Shown here piece by piece: positions 33,045 to 45,700 of a stretch of DNA of 64,000 nt. A program made the translations under genes and the position numbers. Under the pieces are notes generated by a model. The model worked only from the letters and a program-made list of their open reading frames with translations, was not told the DNA's origin and ran no database searches. Numbering within the stretch: the stretch's first letter is position 1; each line of letters opens with the position of its first letter. Origin of the DNA: DATIYF01 sp035517775 (GTDB taxonomy: Bacteria > Acidobacteriota > Terriglobia > Terriglobales > Acidobacteriaceae); assembly GCA_035517775.1 (NCBI GenBank), contig DATIYF010000045.1, forward strand, positions 1 through 64,000. Reading direction: 5' to 3'.

Positions 33045-33790
33045 GCCGGGTTCTCATCGTTGAAGATGAAGCTCACCTGGCGCGCGGCCTGCAATTCAAT
33101 CTGGAGGCCGAGGGCCATTCCGTCGAGGTGGTCGGCGATGGCGAGAGTGCCCTCGATCGCCTGCTGCGGCAGCGGGCTGAGTTCGACGCCGTGGTTCTGG
33201 ACGTCATGCTTCCCGGCAAAGACGGTTTTGCCGTGGCCACAGAGCTGCGTGCAGCGCAGCAGTATGTGCCGGTGCTTATGCTGACGGCGCGCGGCCGCCC
33301 GGAAGATGTTCTGAAAGGCTTCGCCTCCGGCGCCGACGACTATCTCCCCAAGCCCTTTGAGCTGGCCATTCTTCTTGCCCGCCTGCAAGGTCTGCTGCGC
33401 CGGCGGGAATGGCTGCGTCTCAGCCCGGCCGCGGCCCTGGAGCCGGGTTCGCCCCGCGAGGCCGCCTCTGAATACGAGACTTTCTCTTTTTCCGGCCGCA
33501 CCATTGATTTCGGCAAGCTCGAATTGCGGGTGGGCGGCAACACCATCCATCTGACCGTCATGGAGGCGGAACTGCTCCGCCATCTCATTCGCAACCGCGG
33601 GCGCGCGGTCTCAAGAAAGTCCATTCTGGAGGAGGTTTGGGACCTGCGCGAAGATACTGATACCCGCGCCATTGATAACTTCATGGTGCGCCTGCGCCGC
33701 TACCTGGAAGACGACCCCTCCCGGCCCCGGTATCTGCTTACCGTGCGCGGCGTCGGCTACCGCTTCGTGGCCGATCCGGATGAGCCCTGA
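33041..33790 (+). CDS. OmpR/PhoB-family response regulator
   Basis: This is a 249-residue protein. The receiver domain (about 1-120) has the acidic pair near Glu8-Asp9, phospho-acceptor Asp54 (VVLDVMLPGKDG), Thr in LTARG and Lys in LPKPFE. A winged-helix DNA-binding domain occupies about 150-245 (LTVMEAELLRHLIRNRGRAVSRKSILEEVW, then RAIDNFMVRLRRYLEDDPSRPRYLLTVRGVGYRF). It partners the overlapping kinase; kinase-first order is less usual. Its last 34 nt overlap the convergent DUF2784 gene. Targets are unknown. Confidence 0.95.
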   Translation: MSRVLIVEDEAHLARGLQFNLEAEGHSVEVVGDGESALDRLLRQRAEFDAVVLDVMLPGKDGFAVATELRAAQQYVPVLMLTARGRPEDVLKGFASGADDYLPKPFELAILLARLQGLLRRREWLRLSPAAALEPGSPREAASEYETFSFSGRTIDFGKLELRVGGNTIHLTVMEAELLRHLIRNRGRAVSRKSILEEVWDLREDTDTRAIDNFMVRLRRYLEDDPSRPRYLLTVRGVGYRFVADPDEP

Positions 33791-34164
33791 CCTCTTCGGC
33801 GGCGCCCCTCCATTGCAAATGCATAGGCGTAGATTCCGAGATTGGCGGCGCACACCGCCACTCCGGCAATCACCAGCACAGTCGGTGACACATTCGGGTA
33901 AACCGTCGCATCGAGATAATGCAGCAGAAATCCGCCCTGATACGGCTGAAGGCCGGCCCGGCCCTCCAGCCAGAGCTCCAGCAGCGTCAGAGGACACGGC
34001 GCGGGCGTAACCTCGGTCAGAATTCCCCAGACCAGCGAGGCAATATGCAGCCAGCGCAGCCAGGGTCGCCGGTAAGCCAGCAGTGCTCCGAAGATCACCC
34101 ACAGGATGAACAGCAGGTGCAGAACTAGTACCGCGCTGGCGAGTTTTTCGAAGATCCCAGGCAT
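33757..34164 (-). CDS. DUF2784 family membrane protein
   Basis: This is a 135-residue integral membrane protein with four hydrophobic segments (about 8-28, 37-55, 70-90 and 92-115). It carries the typical DUF2784 stretches VLVLHLLFILWVIFGALL, PWLRWLHIASLVWGILTEV and the CPLTLLE motif, then YQGGFLLHYLD. Function is unknown; Cys in PCPLT is conserved in the family. The C-terminal coding end overlaps the response regulator end to end by 34 nt. Confidence 0.85.
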   Translation of the reverse strand: MPGIFEKLASAVLVLHLLFILWVIFGALLAYRRPWLRWLHIASLVWGILTEVTPAPCPLTLLELWLEGRAGLQPYQGGFLLHYLDATVYPNVSPTVLVIAGVAVCAANLGIYAYAFAMEGRRRRGQGSSGSATKR

Positions 34165-34294
34165 ATCCGCGAATGCGGCGGCTGAACTGAGAATAGACCC
34201 TATCGTGCCACGCCATACAGGGCTGACCTTAGCAGGCTACAGGATTCTGCAAAACCCGCGCGGAGGCCTGACCATTGCGTCATGGATAGAAGCC

Positions 34295-34327
34295 CTCCTT
34301 CGTGTACCTTCGCGCCCTTAGTGGTTA
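34295..34327. repeat. CACGAAG-type dispersed repeat fragment (minus orientation)
   Basis: Read on the minus strand, the units are AACCACTAAGGGCGCGAAGG then TACACGAAGG. They match the repeat arms at 3291-3368 and the block at 46269-46300. It lies in the gap upstream of the small secreted protein at 34421. Confidence 0.5.
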
Positions 34328-34420
34328 TTGCCTTTATGGCCCAACCCACGAAACCGCAGGATTGCAGGCAACGTTTCCTCTGCTTCGGCAAATCTCCCTT
34401 AGAAGAGGAGGGTTCACGAA

Positions 34421-34816
34421 ATGAAAAGGACTATGCACTGCACCCTATGGCTCGCAGCGTTTACGTTATTCGCCGGGGCAGCCCTTGCCGCCAACCGGCC
34501 TGCCGCCAGCCCGGCCGCAGCGCCTGCCGCCGCGCAGCGCGCTGAGCAGAGCAAGGCGCTCACCCTGGCGGCGCCCGAGGATTTGACCGGAACCATTCGA
34601 TCGGTTCACTCCGGCGTGTTGAGCGTTATCGGCAACAACGGCGTGCCCTACGATTTCCGCGTCAACGGCAAGACCGATATCGTGATGCAGAACACGGCAG
34701 GAAAGAAGCTGACGATGTCGGAGCTGGCGCAGGATAGGCACGATCAGGCCGCTATCCATTTTGTGCCCATGTCGAACGGGAATCTGGCGCAGGTGATTGA
34801 CGTTCGGCCGTCTTGA
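34421..34816 (+). CDS. Small exported protein of DUF5666-like type
   Basis: This is a 131-residue protein with a signal peptide (MKRTMHCTLWLAAFTLFAGAALA) and an alanine/proline-rich linker. One compact beta domain follows: LTGTIRSVHSGVLSVIGNNGVPYDFRVNGKTDIVMQ..., KLTMSELAQDRHDQAAIHFV. The order GTI..V..G.L.V, a V.GKT.I. strand and then a 'L..L..GD'-like turn resembles DUF5666 repeats such as those at 42011-42685. Function is unknown. GAGGAGGG upstream gives a strong ribosome-binding site. Confidence 0.68.
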   Translation: MKRTMHCTLWLAAFTLFAGAALAANRPAASPAAAPAAAQRAEQSKALTLAAPEDLTGTIRSVHSGVLSVIGNNGVPYDFRVNGKTDIVMQNTAGKKLTMSELAQDRHDQAAIHFVPMSNGNLAQVIDVRPS

Positions 34817-34827
34817 ACGGAAACCGG

Positions 34828-35499
34828 CTATTGCCGCGACGTGGAGGCGTCGGCGGCCAGATCACGCAGCACGTTCAAAAAACTCGCCGCCAGCCGGTCG
34901 TCAGAGAGCGCTTCAAAGGCGACCGTGGCCGCCAAATGCGGCGATTCGGAGCGGAACTTCACTCGCAGCAGGCTGTGCCCGCGCGAGGCCGCAAATGTGT
35001 TCACCACCGGGGGTAATTCGTGCGTCCACTGTGGGCGGGTGGTGAACACCACCGGACCGGGGCGCGATACGACCCAACTGCGCGAGCCCTGCTCCAGGTT
35101 CTCCGGCTGATGGGTAAACCAGCGGTGACGAAAAACCTCCAGCGAAAAGCCCGGAACGTAATCCAGGTCCGCCTCAAAGGTCAGGGTTTCCTTCTGTTTG
35201 CGGCAGACCGAGAGCAGCCACTGGTAAGGAATGGGCCGGGGAAACAGATTCACCGTGACCCGGGCATGCTCAAACCAGCGGGTGGCGAAGCGCAGCCGCG
35301 CTTCCAGGCGGGAAGGGCCAAACCAGCGGGCATCCAGGATGCGGCCCTCGCCCAAGCACGCCGCTTCCAGCCAGTGCAGTGCCTGCACTCCCCGGCGCCG
35401 GTTATAGCGGGTGAAAAAGACATACCAAGCCCCAGCCAGAGCAAACGCCGCCAGCGCGTCAATGAGAAGCAGCCGCCCCACAGAAGCCTCTTTTCGCAA
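34828..35499 (-). CDS. Membrane-anchored protein of unknown function
   Basis: This is a 223-residue protein with one N-terminal hydrophobic helix (about 9-29, LLLIDALAAFALAGAWYVFF) and a soluble remainder rich in Arg and aromatic residues (LHWLEAACLGEGRILDARWFGPSRLEARLRF, ARVTVNLFPRPIPYQWLLSVCRKQKETLTFEADLDYVPGF). No family is recognised; many basic patches suggest contact with nucleic acid or phospholipid, but this is speculative. It converges on the small exported protein 12 nt away. Confidence 0.6.
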   Translation of the reverse strand: MRKEASVGRLLLIDALAAFALAGAWYVFFTRYNRRRGVQALHWLEAACLGEGRILDARWFGPSRLEARLRFATRWFEHARVTVNLFPRPIPYQWLLSVCRKQKETLTFEADLDYVPGFSLEVFRHRWFTHQPENLEQGSRSWVVSRPGPVVFTTRPQWTHELPPVVNTFAASRGHSLLRVKFRSESPHLAATVAFEALSDDRLAASFLNVLRDLAADASTSRQ

Positions 35500-35632
35500 G
35501 AATACGTCTTGCGGCGTTGCCAGGGCAAGCGGGATATTTCCCTACCCCGCATGAGGTTAGGCCTCTAGGTGAAATTACCTGTGGAATTCTGGGCTGCCTC
35601 GCCTCCCCGGCGAAAAACGCCTCTCATCTACA

Positions 35633-36133
35633 ATGGGCGGCGTGAACTTCAGCTTGCGCGATTTCCGCCGCCAGGACCTTGAAACCCTCTGGCGCATTGA
35701 CCAGGCCTGCTTTGCCCCGGGAATCGCTTATTCACGGCGCGAACTGGCAGGCTTTATCCGCCTCTGGAGATCATTCACGCTGGTGGCTGAGACCATGGCC
35801 AACGGCGCGCAAGCCGCCGGCTCGCCGGAAATCGCAGGGTTTTTGATTGCCGAAGCGCGCACCACCACCGGCCACATCATCACCATTGACGTGCTGCCGG
35901 CCGCGCGCAGGGCGGGCCTGGGGTCGCAACTGCTTGAGGCCGCCGAAAACCGCCTGCTGACCGCCGGCTGCCACATGGTTTACCTCGAAACCGCCGCAGA
36001 CAACCTTGCAGCCCAGGCCTTTTACCAGCGCCAGGGCTACGCCCATCTCAAGACTGTTCCAGGCTACTATTCGAACGGCATGGACGCCCTAATCCTTACA
36101 AAAGATTTGCTTTCCCGGGCGCAGGCCAGCTAA
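35633..36133 (+). CDS. GNAT acetyltransferase (RimI-like)
   Basis: This is a 166-residue GNAT protein with N-terminal NFSLRDFRRQDLETLWRIDQACFAPGIAYS, as in RimI/YhbS types. The acetyl-CoA loop is VLPAARRAGLGSQLLEAAENRLLTAGC (R-x-x-G-x-G/A; about 83-110), and the C-terminal strand is YLETAADNLAAQAFYQRQGYAHLKTVPGYY. It acetylates an unknown amine, possibly a protein N-terminus as RimI does. It lies directly before pheA, with 10 nt or less between them, and probably on the same transcript. Confidence 0.85.
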   Translation: MGGVNFSLRDFRRQDLETLWRIDQACFAPGIAYSRRELAGFIRLWRSFTLVAETMANGAQAAGSPEIAGFLIAEARTTTGHIITIDVLPAARRAGLGSQLLEAAENRLLTAGCHMVYLETAADNLAAQAFYQRQGYAHLKTVPGYYSNGMDALILTKDLLSRAQAS

Positions 36134-36143
36134 CGTGGCTGCC

Positions 36144-36950
36144 ATGAAAGTCGCCATCCAGGGCGAAATGGGGTCATTCAGCCATGAAGCCGCCCGGCGC
36201 ATGGTCGCCGGCTGCAGCCTGGTTCCGTGTGCACGCTCGGTGGAGGTTTTCGATCGCCTGGAGCGAGGTTCGGTCGCCGCGGCTGTCATCCCGATTGAAA
36301 ACTCTCTGGCTGGCTCGGTCACCGAGCATCTGGACCTTCTCTCGGCCCGCAAGGTTTTCATTCAGCGCGAGTTCCGCCTGCGGATCGTGCACAACCTGAT
36401 CGCCGTACCCGGGGTCAGACTCGGCGATGTGCGGCGCGCCTTTTCGCATCCGGTGGCCCTTGACCAGTGCCGTGACTTCTTTCGCCATCGCCCCCGCATC
36501 GAGCCTACGCCCTTTTACGACACTGCCGGCAGCGTAAAGCACGTGATTGCCGGCGGTTTGCGGGACGCCGCCGGGATCGCTGGCCGCCAGGCCGCCAAGG
36601 TCTATAAAGGGCGCATTCTGGCTTCGGGCATTGAAGACGACAAACGCAACTTCACGCGCTTTTTCCTGCTGCGCCGCCGGCGCAGCATCGTGCCCGGCGC
36701 CAATAAAACCTCCATTGCTTTTCGGGTGAAGAACATCCCGGGCGCGCTGTTCAAAGCCTTGAGTGTTTTCGCTCTGCGCGAGATCAGCCTGAGCAAGATC
36801 GAATCCCGCCCGCTGCGGGGAAGGCCCTGGGAGTACGTGTTTTATGTTGATTTCCTGCGGGGCGACGATGAGCCGGCGCGCAACGCCTTGAGACACCTGG
36901 CTGAGGTCTCCGATTTGGTGAAGGTCCTGGGGATTTATCCGGCGGCGTGA
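36144..36950 (+). CDS. pheA: Prephenate dehydratase (monofunctional PheA) with ACT domain
   Basis: This is a 268-residue cytosolic enzyme converting prephenate to phenylpyruvate in phenylalanine synthesis. The catalytic domain (about 1-180) has VAIQGEMGSFSHEAARRM, AVIPIENSLAGSVTEHLDLL and the active-site signature NFTRFFLL, with the Thr-Arg-Phe motif. The ACT domain (about 190-265) has TSIAFRVKNIPGALFKALSVFALREISLSKIESRP, the ESRP loop that binds phenylalanine for feedback inhibition. ATG 36144 begins the conserved N-terminus; a GTG at 36135 is possible. No chorismate mutase domain is fused. Confidence 0.95.
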   Translation: MKVAIQGEMGSFSHEAARRMVAGCSLVPCARSVEVFDRLERGSVAAAVIPIENSLAGSVTEHLDLLSARKVFIQREFRLRIVHNLIAVPGVRLGDVRRAFSHPVALDQCRDFFRHRPRIEPTPFYDTAGSVKHVIAGGLRDAAGIAGRQAAKVYKGRILASGIEDDKRNFTRFFLLRRRRSIVPGANKTSIAFRVKNIPGALFKALSVFALREISLSKIESRPLRGRPWEYVFYVDFLRGDDEPARNALRHLAEVSDLVKVLGIYPAA

Positions 36951-37195
36951 AAATCCGCATGGCGGATTTCTTCAGCCGGAATTCTGCCTCTCTGACACGA
37001 TCTCACCGCGCATGCCAACCACGATCCCCGTAACTGATTCCAATAGGCCAACCCACCGACGGGCTTTAGAGTACGTTCGGCGTAACCACCGGCGATACCT
37101 TTGGGTTCGTGCAAAGGCAGGGCGGGCGGGTTTAAAATCCAACCCGGCTGGACCCATGGCAGGCTGCATCTTATCGGTCCCCGCCGTCATCAAAG

Positions 37196-37216
37196 GTTGA
37201 GTAGATTCCACTCAAG
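37196..37216 (+). promoter_or_regulatory. HAIR operator (HspR-type inverted repeat) upstream of lon
   Basis: The sequence GTTGAGT-AGATTCC-ACTCAAG matches the HspR-associated inverted repeat CTTGAGT-N7-ACTCAAG at 13 of 14 arm positions. It ends 7 nt before the lon ATG, and its right arm overlaps the Shine-Dalgarno AAGGTGA. HspR is a MerR-family repressor of chaperone and protease genes released by heat; binding here would block lon. The window contains no hspR gene, so the regulator is inferred. Confidence 0.72.
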
Positions 37217-37223
37217 GTGACAC

Positions 37224-39650
<2,427 letters not shown>

Positions 39651-39766
39651 GAGTGGAAAGGCAGTGTTCTAGTGCGACGGGAACCTTCGCCCTAAGGCGT
39701 AGCAGTTTTTGAACAAGCGGAGAACTTCGTTCCCCTTCCGCACCAGATTTTCGCTTCTCTCAGAAA

Positions 39767-40666
<900 letters not shown>

Positions 40667-40827
40667 GAGCCCATTTCCCCGTGTCGGTTTTGACTCCAGA
40701 ATTAAGGTATCAGCGGCCACGCGGGGCACTTGTAATAGTTCTGTAATAGCCCATGACGGTGGTAACTGCGCAGTGCCGGGGAAGAGTAGAACCACAGCGG
40801 GAACATGCAGGAGAGACCGGCGCGCGA

Positions 40828-41715
40828 TCAAGCAGAGGCGCTTTTGACCTCAACACCCGCCCATTTTTCCAGGAGCGCGAGAGTAGCGGCGTAGTCAAGG
40901 TCGCCATAGCCGTCTTCGCTCGCCACGTCATAGACTTCCTCGACCACTTCCAGAGCCGGCAGTTTGACCCGGGCTTCCTTGGCAGCCTCCAGCATGAGGC
41001 GGATGTCTTTGTGCATAAGGCGGAGGGGAAAGTTGGGAGAAAAATCGCGCTTCAGAACGAAGGGCGCCTTGTACTCCACCACCCCGGAGTGCACCATGGA
41101 GGCGTTGATCAGGGGCAAGAGAGCTTCGGCATCCACGCCCAGCTTGGCGGCGAGCGTGAGTCCTTCGGCAAAACCTTCATAGATGAGGGCGATCTGCAAG
41201 TTCATGGCCAGCTTGGCGGACTGGCCTTTGCCGGTCTCGCCCATGCGGAAAACCTTCTTGCCCATGACGGCGAGCAGAGGCTTGAGCTTCTCGATGGTCG
41301 CTTCGCTGCCGCCCATGATGAACACCAGCGTGCCGTTCTCGGCGCCAGTCTTCGAGCCGGTCACGGGCGCATCCACGTAGTCGGCGCCTTTGGAGCGTAC
41401 CTTCTCGGCGAACTTGAGCGTGGCGGAAGGCGAAATAGTGCTGGAATCCACCACGATCATGCCCGGGGCGAGCGACTCCGCAACACCCTGGGGACCGAAG
41501 AGCACGTTTTCGACAGCCCTGGTGTCAGCCACGCACATCCACACCACTTCGACGTCGCGTGCGGCTTCAGCGGGCGTGGCGGCGGTACGCGCACCCTCCA
41601 CGTCTTTGTCTTTGCCGGGAGTGCGGTTCCACACCGAAACCTCGTGGCCGGCCTTGACCAGGTTTGCCGCCATGGATCGGCCCATGATTCCCAATCCTAA
41701 GAACGCAATACGCAT
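40828..41715 (-). CDS. Beta-hydroxyacid dehydrogenase (3-hydroxyisobutyrate/glyoxylate-reductase type)
   Basis: This is a 295-residue NAD(P)-dependent enzyme. The Rossmann motif is FLGLGIMGRSMAANLVKAGHEVSVWNRT, with Asn-Arg-Thr after strand 2 favouring NADPH. DAPVTGSKTGAENGTLVFIMGG is the substrate loop. The catalytic Lys is in GKGQSAKLAMN and a conserved stretch LMHKDIRLMLEAAKEARVKLPAL follows. It resembles GLYR1-like glyoxylate/succinic semialdehyde reductases as much as 3-hydroxyisobutyrate dehydrogenase. Its stop lies about 160 nt upstream of the desaturase start on the same strand. Confidence 0.9.
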   Translation of the reverse strand: MRIAFLGLGIMGRSMAANLVKAGHEVSVWNRTPGKDKDVEGARTAATPAEAARDVEVVWMCVADTRAVENVLFGPQGVAESLAPGMIVVDSSTISPSATLKFAEKVRSKGADYVDAPVTGSKTGAENGTLVFIMGGSEATIEKLKPLLAVMGKKVFRMGETGKGQSAKLAMNLQIALIYEGFAEGLTLAAKLGVDAEALLPLINASMVHSGVVEYKAPFVLKRDFSPNFPLRLMHKDIRLMLEAAKEARVKLPALEVVEEVYDVASEDGYGDLDYAATLALLEKWAGVEVKSASA

Positions 41716-42010
41716 CCGGTTGTCCCCTTTGTAATCCCTTTGGATTCGCCCATCCCCTATAATTTTTGATTAGAACTGACCCTGGGGAAACGGTCAAGCA
41801 ATCCGCGGAATTTTGGCTCTCAGATGGGGCGGGCGGCGGATCGTACGGCGAAATAGATCGCGTGTCTGGCAAGTGGACTTTTCGGCAAAAAGAGGAAGCA
41901 GCGCCTGCTTTCCAAGCGTTTACAAAAATTTACGCTCTTTGACCAACTTATTACCGGGCCCCTGGGGTGGTGGTGTTTGAATGGAAAGGAATTACTCCAG
42001 GAGAATTTAT

Positions 42011-42685
42011 ATGCGTAGAGCGGGCCTGATTCTCATGCTGTTAGCCGCGGCTTGTGCCTGGGGGCAGGACGCCCCGGAGCCGCAAGACCAGCCGCAGCCG
42101 CAAATGCAGCGCCATGGCGGTTTCCGGCGCATGGGCGTGGCGGGCACGATTACTGCCATCGACTCCGGCACGATCACCGTCAAGACCATGGACGGAAATA
42201 CGGCGCAGGTGAAGATCAGCGACAAGACGGAATTCCGCAAGGAGCGCCAGGCGGCAAAGCTTGAAGACTTCAAGGCCGGCGACCAGATTTTTGTGCGCGG
42301 CCAACAAGGCACAGACGGGGCCTGGCAAGCGGAAGTGGTGGCGGAACGGCCTGCCGGCGGTTTCGACCGGGAAGCGATGCGCCAGCAACTGGGCAAGCGC
42401 TTCATTGTAGGAGAGATCAAGTCCATTGATGGAACGCAACTGACCATCGCCCGGCCGGACGGAGTGAACCAGACCATTTCCGTGGATGAGAATACCTCCT
42501 TCCGCAAAGATGGCCAGAGCGTAACCCTGGCGGACCTGAAGCCGGGCGATCACGTGTTCGGGCGCGGAGAACTTAAGAACAACGTGTTTGTTCCAGAGAC
42601 GCTGAACGTCGGCGACCCGCGTATGATGCGCCGCCCGGGAGGGGGCTTCGGGCAGAATACGGGCCAGACTCCTGACTCGCATTGA
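42011..42685 (+). CDS. Exported protein with two DUF5666 repeats
   Basis: This is a 224-residue protein: signal peptide MRRAGLILMLLAAACAWGQ, a proline/glutamine-rich linker, then two similar beta domains (about 45-115 and 130-200). Each has the pattern G.I..ID.....I....G......V...T.FRK......L.D.K.GD..F.RG. DUF5666 is of unknown function and probably OB-like. AGGAGA 8 nt before 42011 fixes this start; an ATG at 41981 in the same frame lies before the ribosome-binding site. It is upstream of the TonB-receptor-like gene by 85 nt. Confidence 0.8.
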   Translation: MRRAGLILMLLAAACAWGQDAPEPQDQPQPQMQRHGGFRRMGVAGTITAIDSGTITVKTMDGNTAQVKISDKTEFRKERQAAKLEDFKAGDQIFVRGQQGTDGAWQAEVVAERPAGGFDREAMRQQLGKRFIVGEIKSIDGTQLTIARPDGVNQTISVDENTSFRKDGQSVTLADLKPGDHVFGRGELKNNVFVPETLNVGDPRMMRRPGGGFGQNTGQTPDSH

Positions 42686-42770
42686 TAAAAGAAGGCGCCG
42701 GAGAGAACTCAGCCAGCCTACGATCCAGTCTGTAGCCGGTGTGTCCTCCGCGGTTGAGAATCTGAAGATC

Positions 42771-45700
42771 ATGAAGCTTTGGGATTCATTGGGCAGGAAA
42801 GGCCTCTCGGCCGGCCACGGGGCGCTTACGAGACAACTCAGGGCCGCCATGGTTTTTCTGTTTGTGGCCAGCGGGGTGGCTCTGGGGCAGGCGCCGGTTC
42901 CGCAATCTCCGGAGCAAGCCGGCGGAGTGATCCACGGCGTGGTGAAATCGGGCAATATGCCCCTGCCCGGGGTCACGGTCACGGCCAGCAACACGCTCAC
43001 GGGAAAGAAGGTCTCCACTTCGACCGACGTGGAGGGCAGCTACACGCTGCAACTTCCAGCCAATGGGCGCTACGTGATTCGCGCCGAGCTTTCCGCCTTT
43101 GCTCCTTTGACGCAGGAAGCCCTGATCAACGCAAGCAATCGCGACGCGCAGGTGAATCTGGAGATGGTGTTGCTTTCGCGGGCCAAGCAGGCGGCGCCCA
43201 CGCCGGAAGAGCAGATCGCCAACATGATGGCGGGCGCGGGCAACCGGGGCGCAGCGGCCTCGGCGCGCGGCTTTCAGAGCCTTTCGCTTTCGCAGACGGG
43301 AGGCGGAGAAGAAGGCTCCGCCAGCGGCCTGGACCAGATTGCGCCCGCTGGCATGCCCGTACCCGGCATGGCCGAAAATGCCGCCACCGAGTCGGTCGCC
43401 GTTTCGGGCAACACCTCGAACCCCATGGGCAACATGAGCGGCGAGGAGTTTCGCCAGCGCATTACCGAAGCCCGCGAGCAGATGGGCGTGGAGCAGGGGC
43501 GCGGCCTGGGCGCAACTGGAGGCGGCGGAGGTCCGGGCGGCTTCGGATTCGGCGGGGGTGGAGGCGGCTTTGGCCCCGGTGGGGGTCCGGGCCCGGTTTT
43601 GATGGCGATGCGCGGTCGCGGCTTCGATATTAATCGCCCGCACGGCATGGCCTACTACGAAGTGGGCGATGCGGCTCTGGACGCGGCGCCCTATTCGCTC
43701 ACCGGCGAGCCCGTGAACAAGCCGGGGTATTTGCAGAACCGCTTCGGCCTCTCTCTCGGCGGGCCGCTCAACATTCCGCACATCTACAAGGGCGGCACCA
43801 AGACGTTCTTCTTCGTGAACTACAACGGATCGCGCGGCAGCAATCCCTTTGACCAGTTTTCGACCGTGCCCACGGCAGGGGAGCGCGCCGGCGACTTCTC
43901 AAGCGCGCTTTATCCGGCTGGAGTCAATGCGGGCGTCCCGGTCGAGCTTTTCTATCCCAACATCAGCCAGTGCGGCGCGAATGCCGGACAACCGATTCCG
44001 GGCAACAACCTGCAGAACATGACAGCCGCGCCGGGCTGCGAAATCAGCCCAATCGCCCAGGGCCTGCTGAATTACATTCCCCTGCCCAACCTTCCCGGCA
44101 CGGCGCAGAACTTTCACTACATCACGACCGCGACCGACGATAGCGACAGCCTGAACATCCGTTTGAACCATTCCTTCGGGGCCGCCGGACAGTCGGGGCC
44201 GCGTATGGGCCGGGGCTTTTTTCGCGGGCCGCGCAACAACTTGAGTATCGGCCTGCACTATCAGAACTCGAATTCCACTCTGACCAATCCTTTCCCCACG
44301 GTGGGCGGAAATGACAGCGTGCGCGGCATTGATGTCAACGGCGCCTACATTCGCAGCTTCGGCAGGCTCACCAACATCGCACACGTAAACTTCAACCGCG
44401 AGCGGGTGCGGACGCAGAACCTGTACGCTTTCACCCAGGACATTACCGGAGGCCTGGGAATCAACGGAGTTTCGACCAATCCCTTTGACTGGGGTTTGCC
44501 CAATCTTTCCTTTTCCGACTTCAGCAATCTCTCCGATATCAATCCATCGCTCGAGCGCAACCAGACCTGGACGTTTTCGGATTTCATGATCTGGCGGCGT
44601 GGCCGGCACAATATGCGCTTTGGCGGAGACTTCCGCCGCATCGAAATCAATACTGAGACCAGCGGCAATGCCCGGGGAAGTTTTGTCTTTACAGGAACGA
44701 ACACCGGGCAGGTGGATGGCAGCGGCCAGCCGGTGGCGGCCACCGGTTACGACCTGGCAGATTTTCTGCTCGGCCTGCCGCAGCAGACCTCGGTGCAGTT
44801 CGGCGTCAACAATTATTACTTCCGGGGTAATTCCTGGGACCTGTTCGGGCAGGATAACTGGCAACTGCGCGGCAATCTGACCTTGAACCTGGGCATGCGT
44901 TATGAATACGTCTCGCCCTTTACCGAAATCAACGACCACATTGCCAACCTGATTCTCTCACCAGGAGTGCTGGATCCAGCCGCCGGAACCCCCGCGGTAG
45001 CGCCGGTTCTGCCCGGGCAGGGATATCCGTCAAGCCTCATGCACCCGGACCGCAACAACTTTGCGCCGCGCCTGGGCATCGCCTGGAAGCCATTCTCCAA
45101 CACCGTGGTTCGCGCCGGCTATGGCATCAACTACAACACGGCCGCGTATCAATCCATTGCGCAGAACCTGGCCTTCCAGCCGCCGTTCTCGACCACCGAG
45201 ACCAACGTGCAGTCGGTAGTGGGCCCGCTGACCCTGCAGAACGGCTTCCCCGCCCCGGCTTCGGGATTGATCACCAACAGCTACGCCGTGGACGCGAATT
45301 ACCGGCTGGGCTACGTGCAGATTCGCAATCTGGATATTCAGCAGGAGATCCGCCCCACCCTGGTGCTGAACCTGGATTACACCGGGACCAAGGGCACGCG
45401 GCTCGATAATGTGCTGGCGCCCAACAGCGGGCTTCTGGGCGTGCGCATTGCTGATGCCCAGGCTTTTACCTACCAGACCGCGTTGGCCTCTTCCAGCGCG
45501 AACGCCGGCTCGGTGCGGCTGCGCAAACGGTTGAGCAGCGGCATTTCCATTGGCGGCACTTATACTTTCTCGAAATCCATTGATAACGCCTCTTCAATCG
45601 GCAACGGCGTGGCCATTGCCGTTCGCGGCGGGCCGGAGGTGGGCAGTACGCTGGTGGCGCAGAACGCGCTCGATCTGGCCGCCGAGCGCGGGCTTTCGAG

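Noticed and set aside
39690..39720. Terminator after lon (CGCC-CTAA-GGCG near a TTTTT)
   Set aside because: The stem is only 4 bp and the T-run begins several bases after it; too weak to list.
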